Program-made: the position numbers and the translations under genes
Shown here: piece by piece, positions 30,190-37,816 of the stretch
How the letters are laid out: each line of letters starts with the position of its first letter
How positions within the stretch are numbered: the first letter of the stretch is position 1
The notes under the pieces: generated by a model
Database searches by the model: none
The model's input: only the letters and a program-made list of their open reading frames with translations
Told to the model about the DNA's origin: nothing
Origin: Proteromonas lacertae
Taxonomy: Eukaryota; Sar; Bigyra; Opalinata; Proteromonadidae
Assembly (NCBI GenBank): GCA_002245135.1
Contig: NGBS01001218.1
Coordinates: 1 to 37,816, forward strand
Direction: 5' to 3'
Length of the DNA stretch: 37,816 nt

Positions 30190-30690
30190 ATGCCTGACCA
30201 TTTAACATATAATATGCTTAGACAACCTAACGGTGAATATGCTTTTTACATTCATAGATATAGAGACAATAGAGCACATAGATGGGTTATTCAATTTCCA
30301 ATTAAAACAATGAAAATATTAAAAAGAAATAAAGTAAAGGTGTTTATATGTGGTTCACTCAGAACTAATAGAAATGATCCAGAAGTACTAGGTGATTATA
30401 GATATCATGGTGATCAATTAATGATAAACCTCAAAACCTATGGGTATGACAGAAGAGCTTCAATATTAGTAATGAATAGAAAATTAAGAAATGGAGAACA
30501 TGAGTATGCAGATGGTGATTGTATTCCTCAAAAATTTAAAAAATATGTTTTTCATCATATGAGTTATCAATGGAATGGAGGGAATTTTTATCACATACAT
30601 CCAGTTGATAGAAATGTTGCTGATGGAATTAGTAGTAGTAGTAGTAGTGATAGTAGTAGTAGTAGTAGTAGTAGTAGCGACTCTGATTAA
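30190..30690 (+). CDS. Unknown protein with poly-serine tail, capsid element
   Basis: An open frame of 166 residues. The body is basic and aromatic (YAFYIHRYRDNRAHRWVIQF, then RKLRNGEHEYADGDCIPQ), and the C-terminus is a serine/aspartate run encoded mainly by an AGT trinucleotide tract (30631-30690). The tail could vary in length by slippage. No motif is recognised. It is followed by another plus-strand gene, so the two may be co-transcribed. A virion or DNA-binding role is possible from the charge but unproven. Confidence 0.6.
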   Translation: MPDHLTYNMLRQPNGEYAFYIHRYRDNRAHRWVIQFPIKTMKILKRNKVKVFICGSLRTNRNDPEVLGDYRYHGDQLMINLKTYGYDRRASILVMNRKLRNGEHEYADGDCIPQKFKKYVFHHMSYQWNGGNFYHIHPVDRNVADGISSSSSSDSSSSSSSSSDSD

Positions 30691-30794
30691 ATACTTAAAA
30701 ATTCTATTATTATTATATATGTTTGTTTTTGTTTGATAAACATACTATTAATAGTTACTATATTTTAAATAATATCAATTATAAAAATCACAAC

Positions 30795-31166
30795 ATGTCT
30801 TATTATGGAGGATGGCCAAAAGGGTTTAAAATTAGTAAAGACTGGAATACATATATTCCTAAATCAGTTAATAGGAGTAAATGGAGAAAGAGCTATGATT
30901 TGTATAGAGACAAAGTAAAGAATGCACTACAAAACAAAACAAAAGTTAAATTACAATATAGACAATTAATGAAAATGTATGAACGATTATTAGCTGCTAA
31001 TCCACCTAAACAAAGAGCAAGACCAAAAGGAAGTAAAGATAGAGCAAAACGTAAACCAAGACGAGCCGGGCCACGAGCCGCGCCAAAGAATGATCCACAT
31101 CGTATAGTTGTGCATAATGGCAGGCATTATCAGTATGGTATTCCAGTTCCTAATATGGATAATTAA
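30795..31166 (+). CDS. Small basic protein, core-protein-like, capsid element
   Basis: From the ATG at 30795 the protein is 123 residues, beginning MSYYGGWPKGFKISK, with a strongly basic C-terminal third (KQRARPKGSKDRAKRKPRR followed by AGPRAAPK) and a tail HNGRHYQYGIPVPN. The upstream in-frame ATG at 30723 would add an AT-rich, unlikely leader. The charge and the GSKDRAKRKPRR segment suggest DNA condensation, like the core proteins of adenoviruses. This is an inference from composition and position only. Confidence 0.55.
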   Translation: MSYYGGWPKGFKISKDWNTYIPKSVNRSKWRKSYDLYRDKVKNALQNKTKVKLQYRQLMKMYERLLAANPPKQRARPKGSKDRAKRKPRRAGPRAAPKNDPHRIVVHNGRHYQYGIPVPNMDN

Positions 31167-31280
31167 AGTAATTCTTTATATATATATATATTTTTTTTTA
31201 TGTAATGTTATGTGTGTTTGTTTTTTTGGTGTTTGGTACTGCTATATCCGGCGGCCACTTGACAACTTGAATTGTAATAT

Positions 31281-31350
31281 AAGTTACAACTGGCGCCAGT
31301 TGTAACTTGAATTGTGATGTATCCTACAACTTGGGCCAGTTGTAAGATAC
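31281..31350. terminator. Tandem palindromes between convergent genes
   Basis: 31281-31308 is a perfect 28-bp palindrome (AAGTTACAACTGGCGCCAGTTGTAACTT, arms AAGTTACAACTGGC and complement). 31319-31350 is a second, imperfect one (GTATCCTACAACTTGGGCC...AGTTGTAAGATAC) sharing the ACAACT/AGTTGT stem. Both sit in the 236-bp gap where the plus-strand gene ending at 31166 meets the minus-strand gene ending at 31403. A bidirectional terminator or 3'-end signal, or a protein-binding site, is plausible. Confidence 0.5.
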
Positions 31351-31402
31351 AAGTTTAACCAAAAGAAACATAATATAATATAATATAAAAAATAAAAAAA
31401 AA

Positions 31403-31639
31403 TTAAATAGTCATTTTCCTTTGTTTAGTGATTTCAATAAGAGACTGAATATCCTTAAGTGTCTTATCATGTTCTAATCCTTTATTCATCATGGCATCTA
31501 TATTATTTCTAAGTTCTTCTATGTCTGTATTGTTTGGAATACAATTGTGTGCCTTTAAGTATTTGAAAAGAGCCAAAGCTATCATATACAATACAAATAC
31601 GAGAACTGAAAGCAAAACAGTTATTACATCAAAGTCCAT
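31403..31639 (-). CDS. Small membrane protein with coiled-coil tail, capsid element
   Basis: 78 residues: an N-terminal transmembrane helix (residues 5-27, VITVLLSVLVFVLYMIALALF) then a coiled-coil-like tail (IEELRNNIDAMMNKGLEHDK). Small TM-plus-coil proteins are common in Polinton-like elements and large DNA viruses. Here it is paired with the next minus-strand gene, 68 bp upstream. Role unknown, possibly in membrane association of the particle. Confidence 0.6.
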   Translation of the reverse strand: MDFDVITVLLSVLVFVLYMIALALFKYLKAHNCIPNNTDIEELRNNIDAMMNKGLEHDKTLKDIQSLIEITKQRKMTI

Positions 31640-31707
31640 GTGTGTTTATGAGAATCTTATATAAGAAAAACAAAATTAATCAAAGTAATGTATTTATTAT
31701 CAATAAA

Positions 31708-32313
31708 CTAACTTACAAGACATTGGTTATTATTAATATATTCATCCTTAATGGATCTTGGTGATATTGGAGATAAGTCATAATCTGTGAGATTGACATT
31801 GTCATTGTCATTTTCAAGCTTGACTTGTATTTCTTCTATTTCTTTATTACTACTATCATTAGGAGGAGGAGGAGGAGGTAATATATTAGCTTCATGATTC
31901 ATCATAATAATACTTTCTAATAATTGATGAGTTTTTTCAAAAGATGGGTTTCTTTTCTCCTTAATCTTGTTAACACACTCAAGGAACATATTAGGTGTAA
32001 TGCGCACAGTCTCATCTACATCAGAAATACCTAATCTTTGAATTAATTTCTCTTTACTCTCATCCCACCAACATCCATTTTTGAATCTATATTCCAAGTC
32101 TAATCTATACTGTTCATCGACGTATTTGAGTATATATCTGATCTCACTATAAGTTAATTCCTTTTTCTCGCCACATATCAAATTCCATAATTTATATTTG
32201 GTTGGTGCCCTCATTTTGCCATCCTTTCTAAAGCAATTAATGAGTATTTGTTTATCAGAGTTCCAAAAGTTATATGGCACTGTTCTAAATTTGTGTTCCT
32301 GATCGTTATTCAT
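31708..32313 (-). CDS. Unknown 201-residue protein with Pro-run, capsid element
   Basis: The first 110 residues are compact and helical (RTVPYNFWNSDKQILINCF, SEIRYILKYVDEQYRLDLEY). A six-proline run (about 147-152) leads to an acidic, Ser/Asn-rich tail with DYDLSPISPRS, a phosphorylation-like motif. No catalytic motif is seen. It is divergent from the penton gene with an 85-bp gap, which therefore likely holds both promoters. The family is not recognised. Confidence 0.55.
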   Translation of the reverse strand: MNNDQEHKFRTVPYNFWNSDKQILINCFRKDGKMRAPTKYKLWNLICGEKKELTYSEIRYILKYVDEQYRLDLEYRFKNGCWWDESKEKLIQRLGISDVDETVRITPNMFLECVNKIKEKRNPSFEKTHQLLESIIMMNHEANILPPPPPPNDSSNKEIEEIQVKLENDNDNVNLTDYDLSPISPRSIKDEYINNNQCLVS

Positions 32314-32398
32314 TTTAAAAAAATAAAAGTGTAATTAATACTAATAATGACAATATTGACATTATTAACGAATTTATTTTCAAAATAGATTTTATCTT

Positions 32399-33358
32399 AT
32401 GTTAGTTTCGAATCATCGTGTATACTACTTAAATTCTGATATGATTGTATTATCTGATTCCATGGGTGGAGGAAACAAGTATAAGAAGACATTAAAATTG
32501 CAATCATTCGATGATGATTATACTCATGTCAGCTTATTACATGCTGTTATACCCAATTCATTCCCAACTATACAGGAAGAAACAAATGATGAGTTTTCAT
32601 TAGTATTCACATTGGGATGGAGACATGATGTTCAAGTAGATACACCAAAGTATCCAAACATCATAAAACACCTCAAAATACCAGAAGGATTCTATGATGA
32701 AACTCAGATATTAAGTATGATCAATAATTTAGTCAAAAATATGACATATGATGTTTTTGGAATAAATGATGCTGCATATAATACTGAAGGTTCACATGTG
32801 TCTATTATACAAGGAAAAGGAGATTTATTTCGTATAGACAATTTCGATGATAATCAAACATATCATATTGAGGTAGCTAATGATATGAATATTATATACT
32901 ATCAAAAAGACCCAGTATATTGGATAGAAAAATTAGAGATCATCACCAAAGATCTTAGTTACAAAATATTAGGTATACCTAAAAACAATTACTGGTGTTG
33001 TTTTAAAGAATATATTCCATCTGAAGAACCAGAGAATCAACAAGAAATTATGGTTAAGCCATTCCCATTTACTCAATTACCATTTCGTCCTTCTTTGATA
33101 TGGGTTAATTCTATATCTATTAGATTAGACATAGTGAATATTATGCAGGATTCAAATGTATTAGAAAATATACCCGTTTCAAATCCTGAGTTACCATTTA
33201 TTACATATCAGAATAATGACATATTGAATACATCGAAGAGATTTAATAATACCTATAGCAATGGTATGATCACTATTCAGATTACTCAACAAAATGGTTA
33301 TGAACTTAATCTTGATAATATTGAGTTTAATTTAGATATTGTTGTATTTAAAGTCTAA
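32399..33358 (+). CDS. Penton-like minor capsid protein
   Basis: 319 residues, beta-rich, beginning VYYLNSDMIVLSDSMGGGNK and containing VSLLHAVIPNSFPTI, IPEGFYDETQILSMINNL and LGIPKNNYW. This pattern (strand, IPN, IP-GFY, long helix, LG) is the signature I associate with the single-jelly-roll minor capsid (penton) proteins of Polintons and adintoviruses, which form the vertices of the icosahedral shell. It stands directly upstream of the major capsid gene, with the next gene's ATG 32 bp after its stop, the usual order in these elements. The frame is open. The family call is by pattern, not by alignment. Confidence 0.65.
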   Translation: MLVSNHRVYYLNSDMIVLSDSMGGGNKYKKTLKLQSFDDDYTHVSLLHAVIPNSFPTIQEETNDEFSLVFTLGWRHDVQVDTPKYPNIIKHLKIPEGFYDETQILSMINNLVKNMTYDVFGINDAAYNTEGSHVSIIQGKGDLFRIDNFDDNQTYHIEVANDMNIIYYQKDPVYWIEKLEIITKDLSYKILGIPKNNYWCCFKEYIPSEEPENQQEIMVKPFPFTQLPFRPSLIWVNSISIRLDIVNIMQDSNVLENIPVSNPELPFITYQNNDILNTSKRFNNTYSNGMITIQITQQNGYELNLDNIEFNLDIVVFKV

Positions 33359-33389
33359 TTTTTTTATTTCTTTATTCTTTTGTTTTCTA

Positions 33390-34821
33390 ATGGCTTTATC
33401 TATTCCAAAAGAACAGAAACATGGTGTAGATGTCCCTGTGATGCTACCCTTCTATAATTATGTGAGATTGTCTCCGATGGGATCAACATCAGAATACAAG
33501 TTGGATACAAATACTTATTCAGAAGAGATTAGATGGGAGATAAGTGGAGATAATATTATCAATTTAGCTAAGTCATATATCCAATTCGATATCGAAGTAA
33601 AATTAAATCCTTATGATGATGGTACCTATGCAACCGATGGTAGTACTAGTAATTTAGTCGGTAAAGGTTTATATCCGAGTATGATAAAAGGAATTAAAGA
33701 AGGGTTTGGCTTGGCCTCTTTTAGAATTTGTAATCAGACTGGAACAGATCTGGTCAAGCTTGATGATTCATATGAACCATATCGTGTATTTATGGACGAA
33801 TTAGTTAGAAAGAGATGCGATATATTCTATCAAGACAATTACTATGATGGAATACAATTAGATTGGGATGATGATAATCATAATTATAAAGTTCAAGATA
33901 TCAATAAGTGGAAAGTAGAACCTAGTACACAATATGTTGAATTAAAAGCTAGTACTAGTGCATCTGCAGCAACAGCATATGCAGTTCAGTATAAAGATTC
34001 AGTTATATTACATTTCAAATTACAATTAGGTAAATTTTATAATACATTTGCTGCATTAAAGAATGATGTATTCTTTGGAGAGAGAATGTATATATGCATT
34101 CGTTTTCAAACCACAAGTAATTATGGTTTATTAAAAGCATATACACCAGATGAATATGCAAGATTGAAAAATGATAAAACAAAAGATAATGTAAACTATA
34201 CAGTGTCACATGCAGATGTTGATATTAATGAAGCAATATTCAAGAATTTCAAATTCTATGCTTATATCAACAAGGATACTCAATGCAACAATAATACCAA
34301 ACAATATTGTTTATCAAAACCTATTCAATTCAATGATTTCAGATGTCATCAAATTGTTGTACCATCAGGTGGATCTGGCATATTCAATTATTCATTCACA
34401 TTGAATAGTTCTAATGGACCATTTGTTCGTTACATAATCTATAGGCCATGGATAGAATCATTAAAAAGATATGCCACATGTACCTGAAAATGCACAATTC
34501 AGATGGATGATCAATGACTTTGTCTATCAGCCAGATTATACACTTATGCAATATTATGATAGCTTCATGACTGTCCGTGAATATTTCCAAGACTCATGGT
34601 ATGATATATTCAGAAAAGATGAAAAATTCAATGACAAGTTCTTTGAGATATTGAATTTTGGCTCTAAGGATTTGGATAACATTAAGAACCAGGCAGGTAG
34701 ACCTTTGGCTACTGATTTGAAAATAACCTTTGAATTTTCAACACCTGGTACAAATGACTTTACTAATAATGATATTACTCATCGTTTCTATATCATCACT
34801 GGACGTATGGTCACCTATTAA
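33390..34821 (+). pseudogene. Major capsid protein, double-jelly-roll type (fossil)
   Basis: The coding region begins MALSIPKEQKHGVDVPVMLP and shows WEISGDNIINLAKSYIQFD near its start, a repeated beta pattern, and GRMVTY at its end. Total size of about 475 residues fits a Polinton-type double-jelly-roll capsid protein, the building block of the icosahedral shell. Its place between the penton-like gene and the ATPase agrees. An ATG at 33390 fits this family's MAL-type start better than the upstream in-frame codon. The copy is broken. Confidence 0.7.
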
Positions 34822-34910
34822 TGGAAGTGGTATTGTAAGTGTAGTTTAAAAATAATCATAATATCGATAACGGCTATATTTCTTATAATTATGTTTTTGT
34901 TATTTTTGTT

Positions 34911-36696
34911 ATGAGTAAAGTTAATTTAGAAAAAATAAACAACATAGTCATAAATCCTGTTGAGACAGTAGTCAAAGGATGTGGAAAACGCTCCAAAGAT
35001 AGTGTCCTTGGATATGACTATTTCCAGGAGCCTTTCTGCAACATATTTATTTTAGCTAAGAAAAACAGTGGTAAGACTACACTTATATTTAATATGATCC
35101 AACACTTGCTGAAAAAAGGGATATGACCAAGTAGTGTATTTTTTCGTTGCAACTATATCCAAGGATATCATATATGAGAAAATCACTGATATGCTCAAGT
35201 ATAACCAAATTGAGTACCATTGCTATGATTCAGTAGTGAATGAAGATAGAGTGAATATATTAGATGCAGTATTAGATAATATCAAAGATATAGACAAAGA
35301 TAATTATGATTACCCAGAGAATATATTTATATTCGATGATATATCATTTGATTTAAGAAATAAATCCGTTTCTAAATTACTTAAGTCAAACCGTCATTAC
35401 AAGTCAAAAGTAATTATATCAAGTCAATATGTCACTGACATTACTCCATCAGTTCGTTTACAGCTTGATTACTGTTTGGTATTCAAAAACCTGAGTATGG
35501 CTAATTTAAGAAATTTGTATGCAAGTTTGGATATATGGATCGATTTCGATGTTTTCAAATCATATTATGATTATGCAACCAAACAGAGTAATCACTCATT
35601 TTTATATATCGATTTATATAATCATGAATTTAGAGTGAATTTTGATAGTAGAATTAGAGATAATAGTAATAATAGCTATAATCACAATAATAAATATGAT
35701 CACCTCATTTCCTATAGCAGCGATGATGAGTCCACTGATTCATCAAGTTATCCAGCGATTCGGAATAATAATAATCCCCATATTGTCACTAATATAATTA
35801 TTTTGTTTATTTTGCTATATTTTATGTTTGGCCGTCCTATTAAAAAACAAGCTGTATCAACAGATCTAACACCTGTCACGAGGGCACTGACATCGATTAC
35901 AAGCAATTTGGGAGAAAAAGTTGGAGATGCTAAATCGATTAGAGAAATGTTGGTCGATATCAAGAATAGTGGTACAGGAGGATCATCTGGATCAGGTGGT
36001 GGTATTGATAGTGCAACTAGTGAGAAAATTGATGGAATTGTGAATGTCATTGGAAAGACCAAATTAGAGAGCTGGGATAAGAGCATACATAATATGTTAT
36101 CTGTTTTGTATTCTACAATTTATGATGATGCTAATTCAATTGCTTATAATGTCAATAGTATAATGTCCTATATAGGATATCGAAGTGAATATCAAGATAG
36201 TTCATGGAAAATGGAGAATCGTATAAAATGGAGTTCTATGGGTGAAAATAACATGATATTAAAATCTGTAGATGGTCAATTAGAAATTGTTCAAGCAAGA
36301 CAAGTTTTACCAAACTGTTATTGCTTTGTAAGATATGCAGCTTTTCAAACATATTTGCAAATAGAAATACTAAATCCTGTTAGAATAATAACAAGCGAAC
36401 TAATAATTAATTCAATCTTAACTCCAGATGTAGAAAAATTTTTAAGCAAATATTTAAGTTTTACAAATAATGTACCAAGAATAGATATTTTTTTTGAGTC
36501 ATTAAGTGGACATCATCAAGTATGCTTTTTTGAAATTACTCGTGATATATGTAGTTTTAGTATGAAAAATCCTACTACAGAACATAATGTGGATAACTTT
36601 GAAGGTAATTGTATTCTAATCCCACAAAAAATAATATTTCCATATGGTAATAATGTTATATTAATAAAGATGATGCCATTTGATTTTAATATATGA
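34911..36696 (+). pseudogene. Packaging ATPase (FtsK/HerA type) followed by a membrane/coiled-coil part
   Basis: A Walker A motif is seen around 35055 (AKKNSGKTT) and a Walker B around 35317 (IFIFDDI), followed by SSQYVTDITPSVRLQLDYCL, typical of the DNA-packaging ATPases of Polintons and related viruses. The copy is broken. The 35134-36696 frame continues past the ATPase region (to about 35700) through an Asn/Ser-rich linker, a transmembrane helix (about 35785-35830), a coiled-coil segment, a GGSSGSGGG linker (about 35977-36003) and a roughly 200-residue C-terminal domain. Whether the second half is a natural fusion or a separate gene run together is not decided. It could be a fibre-like or membrane protein. 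Confidence 0.6.
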
Positions 36697-36703
36697 ATTA
36701 TAA

Positions 36704-37267
36704 TTAATTCTTCTTGTTTCTCTTGTATTGTTGGTTTTGATTATCACTCTCAGTTCTTCTTTTCATCGGAGCAGGTGTTGTTGGTACTGGAATAATATCA
36801 TAATCTGCAGGTTGTGTATACATATTCTCCAAATCTATATCATCTACATCCTGATTCTCAGCACACTGATCCTCATCATCCTTCTCCTTCTCAAGTTTTT
36901 GCTCAAATTTCTTGATACTACTATGCACTTCAAATTTTGGGATAATAGTGTATTTTTCTTTATCCTTCTTATCTAATACAGTTATCTGTCTAATTCTCAA
37001 TCACACTGGACACTCATAAAATAAATAACTTGGAGGATCTTTAATCTTGCTTAACCATGCCCAAAATCTGACAGTGTTATTATCGTTGTCTTCAGGAAAT
37101 ATCACTTGGAAGCCACATTTCTTATAGTCTTTGACCATATTTGAGTCATCTGTATACTTGATGGCATAATCCACAAACATTTTTTTCAAAGGCTCCTTTA
37201 CATCTTGATAATAATTTTTAATAGGTCTTCTGTTCTTAAATAAGAACCTTCCTGGAGTAAAACTCAT
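36704..37267 (-). pseudogene. Unknown minus-strand gene(s) of the capsid element
   Basis: Open frames here encode a basic/aromatic N-terminal region (MSFTPGRFLFKNRRPIKNY, then FRKGFQVIFPED-like residues) and an acidic to proline-rich C-terminal region ending in a basic patch (KRRTESDNQNQQYKRNKKN). The gene converges on the ATPase-side gene (8 bp between the stops). No family is recognised. It may be one broken gene or two small ones. Confidence 0.4.
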
Positions 37268-37317
37268 GACATAGTACTTTGCATCTTCAATCTTTTTCTG
37301 TATTTGGTTCAGGCTTC

Positions 37318-37404
37318 ATTACACCAATCCTTTTACAGTTAAATAAGTAACATCTCTATCATCTAATGTGATAAAATTAGATCCATTATTGATATTTGAA
37401 CTCA
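37318..37404 (-). CDS. Short ORF, 28 residues, capsid element
   Basis: A small open frame, beginning MSSNINNGSNFITLDDRD, upstream of the previous gene on the same strand. It may be the N-terminus of that gene or chance. Included for completeness at low confidence. Confidence 0.2.
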
Positions 37405-37791
37405 TACCGCCAAAATGAATATTATATATCCGTTTCACAAAAAGATTTATGTGGTTTGAATATGTTTGATACATTTGGAGCGGTTATACAAATTACCGCG
37501 CATACCATGAACATGTGTAAATTGTATAGTTTGATTACACAAGCTTATTTGATAGATTCCATTTTCATCATTTCATTACACTCAAGTATGTCAGACAACC
37601 AAAAAGATACTTCAGAAAATATAAGGACTTAGATTATTGTGATTACATGCCATTCGAAGATGCTCGAAATAGATTCTGGGAGCGTATGGAGCAATTAGAC
37701 CCTAATGGGAGTGATGCTTTATCTAAAGAGTATAATCGATTTTTTAAAGAATTGGAAACAAGAAAGAGAAGAATAATGAGAAGTAATTTAT
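37396..37791 (+). pseudogene. Unknown plus-strand gene at the right edge, capsid element
   Basis: Frames covering this stretch encode a first part with TFGAVIQITAHTMNMCKLYS and a last part with DYCDYMPFEDARNRFWERM and a basic Lys/Arg-rich end (ETRKRRIMRSNL) that stops at 37789-37791. It looks broken. No family is recognised. The element continues beyond the window. Confidence 0.35.
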
Positions 37792-37816
37792 AATAATTAT
37801 AATAATAGTAACCATT

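Larger units (their letters stand above)
28956..37816. mobile_element. AT-rich capsid-bearing Polinton/adintovirus-like fossil
   Basis: A run of compact genes on both strands: a penton-like protein, a double-jelly-roll capsid protein and a packaging ATPase in consecutive order on the plus strand, with small unknown genes either side. That gene set is characteristic of Polintons (Mavericks), adintoviruses and related virus-like elements. Neither polymerase nor integrase is seen inside these limits, and the element runs off the right edge. Base composition is AT-rich like the host flanks, unlike the GC-richer fossils at 1-3.66 and 17.9-22.2 kb. It is broken, with perhaps three to five breaks, and looks relatively young because many frames are still open. 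The left limit is approximate. Confidence 0.8.

Noticed and set aside
1-37816. CRISPR arrays, tRNA and rRNA genes.
   Set aside because: No regularly spaced short repeats with unique spacers, and no cloverleaf or rRNA core sequence recognised by eye; a tRNA scan was not possible.

Overview
The window is a gene-poor, AT-rich stretch of a eukaryotic nuclear genome that is thick with mobile elements. Evidence for a eukaryote: hAT transposons with BED-finger transposases, Polinton-type virus fossils, type II membrane-anchored glycosyltransferases of Golgi type, and a mitochondrial-type DnaJ relic with a very short GT-AG intron of about 41 nt. Dense packing, tiny introns and low GC suggest a protist or a parasitic lineage. 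I cannot place it more closely.

Layout. 1-3.66 kb: GC-richer fossil of a Polinton-type element (protein-primed DNA polymerase B and a small gene). 4.04-6.29 kb: complete, young-looking hAT transposon with an exact 8-bp target duplication. 6.3-6.72 kb: a palindromic-repeat remnant and a GC-rich inverted-repeat end. 6.8-16.2 kb: a cluster of ten genes or gene relics for glycan assembly: a SAM methyltransferase, three GT31-type transferases, a fucosyltransferase-like GT-B, a DUF1647-like transferase, two other GT-A transferases, a GT-B relic and the end of an SGNH O-acyltransferase. Most keep an N-terminal membrane anchor, as expected for Golgi enzymes. 16.5-17.9 kb: nested fold-back (MITE-like) repeats. 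17.9-22.2 kb: second GC-richer Polinton-type fossil with tandem repeats and a 151-bp near-perfect palindrome at its right edge. 22.3-23.08 kb: fossil of a retroviral-type integrase. 23.08-24.7 kb: an acidic repeat-protein fragment and the DnaJ relic. 25.6-28.35 kb: relic of an unrecognised gene split by a second, decayed hAT. 28.9-37.8 kb: AT-rich capsid-bearing Polinton/adintovirus-like fossil (penton-like protein, double-jelly-roll capsid protein, packaging ATPase and several small unknown genes), running off the right edge.

How the parts relate. The glycosyltransferases, methyltransferase and acyltransferase would together build and decorate a surface or secreted glycan. Several are damaged: frameshifts, one in-frame stop, one truncation. 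Two keep an anchor-encoding frame with no ATG, so the locus looks like a decaying or fast-diversifying gene family. GC-rich inverted repeats at 6.5 kb and 22 kb face each other across the cluster, raising the untested idea that it was once carried or captured between the ends of one element. The two Polinton-type lineages (GC-richer at 1-3.7 and 17.9-22.2 kb; AT-rich at 28.9-37.8 kb) differ in composition and are probably separate invasions.
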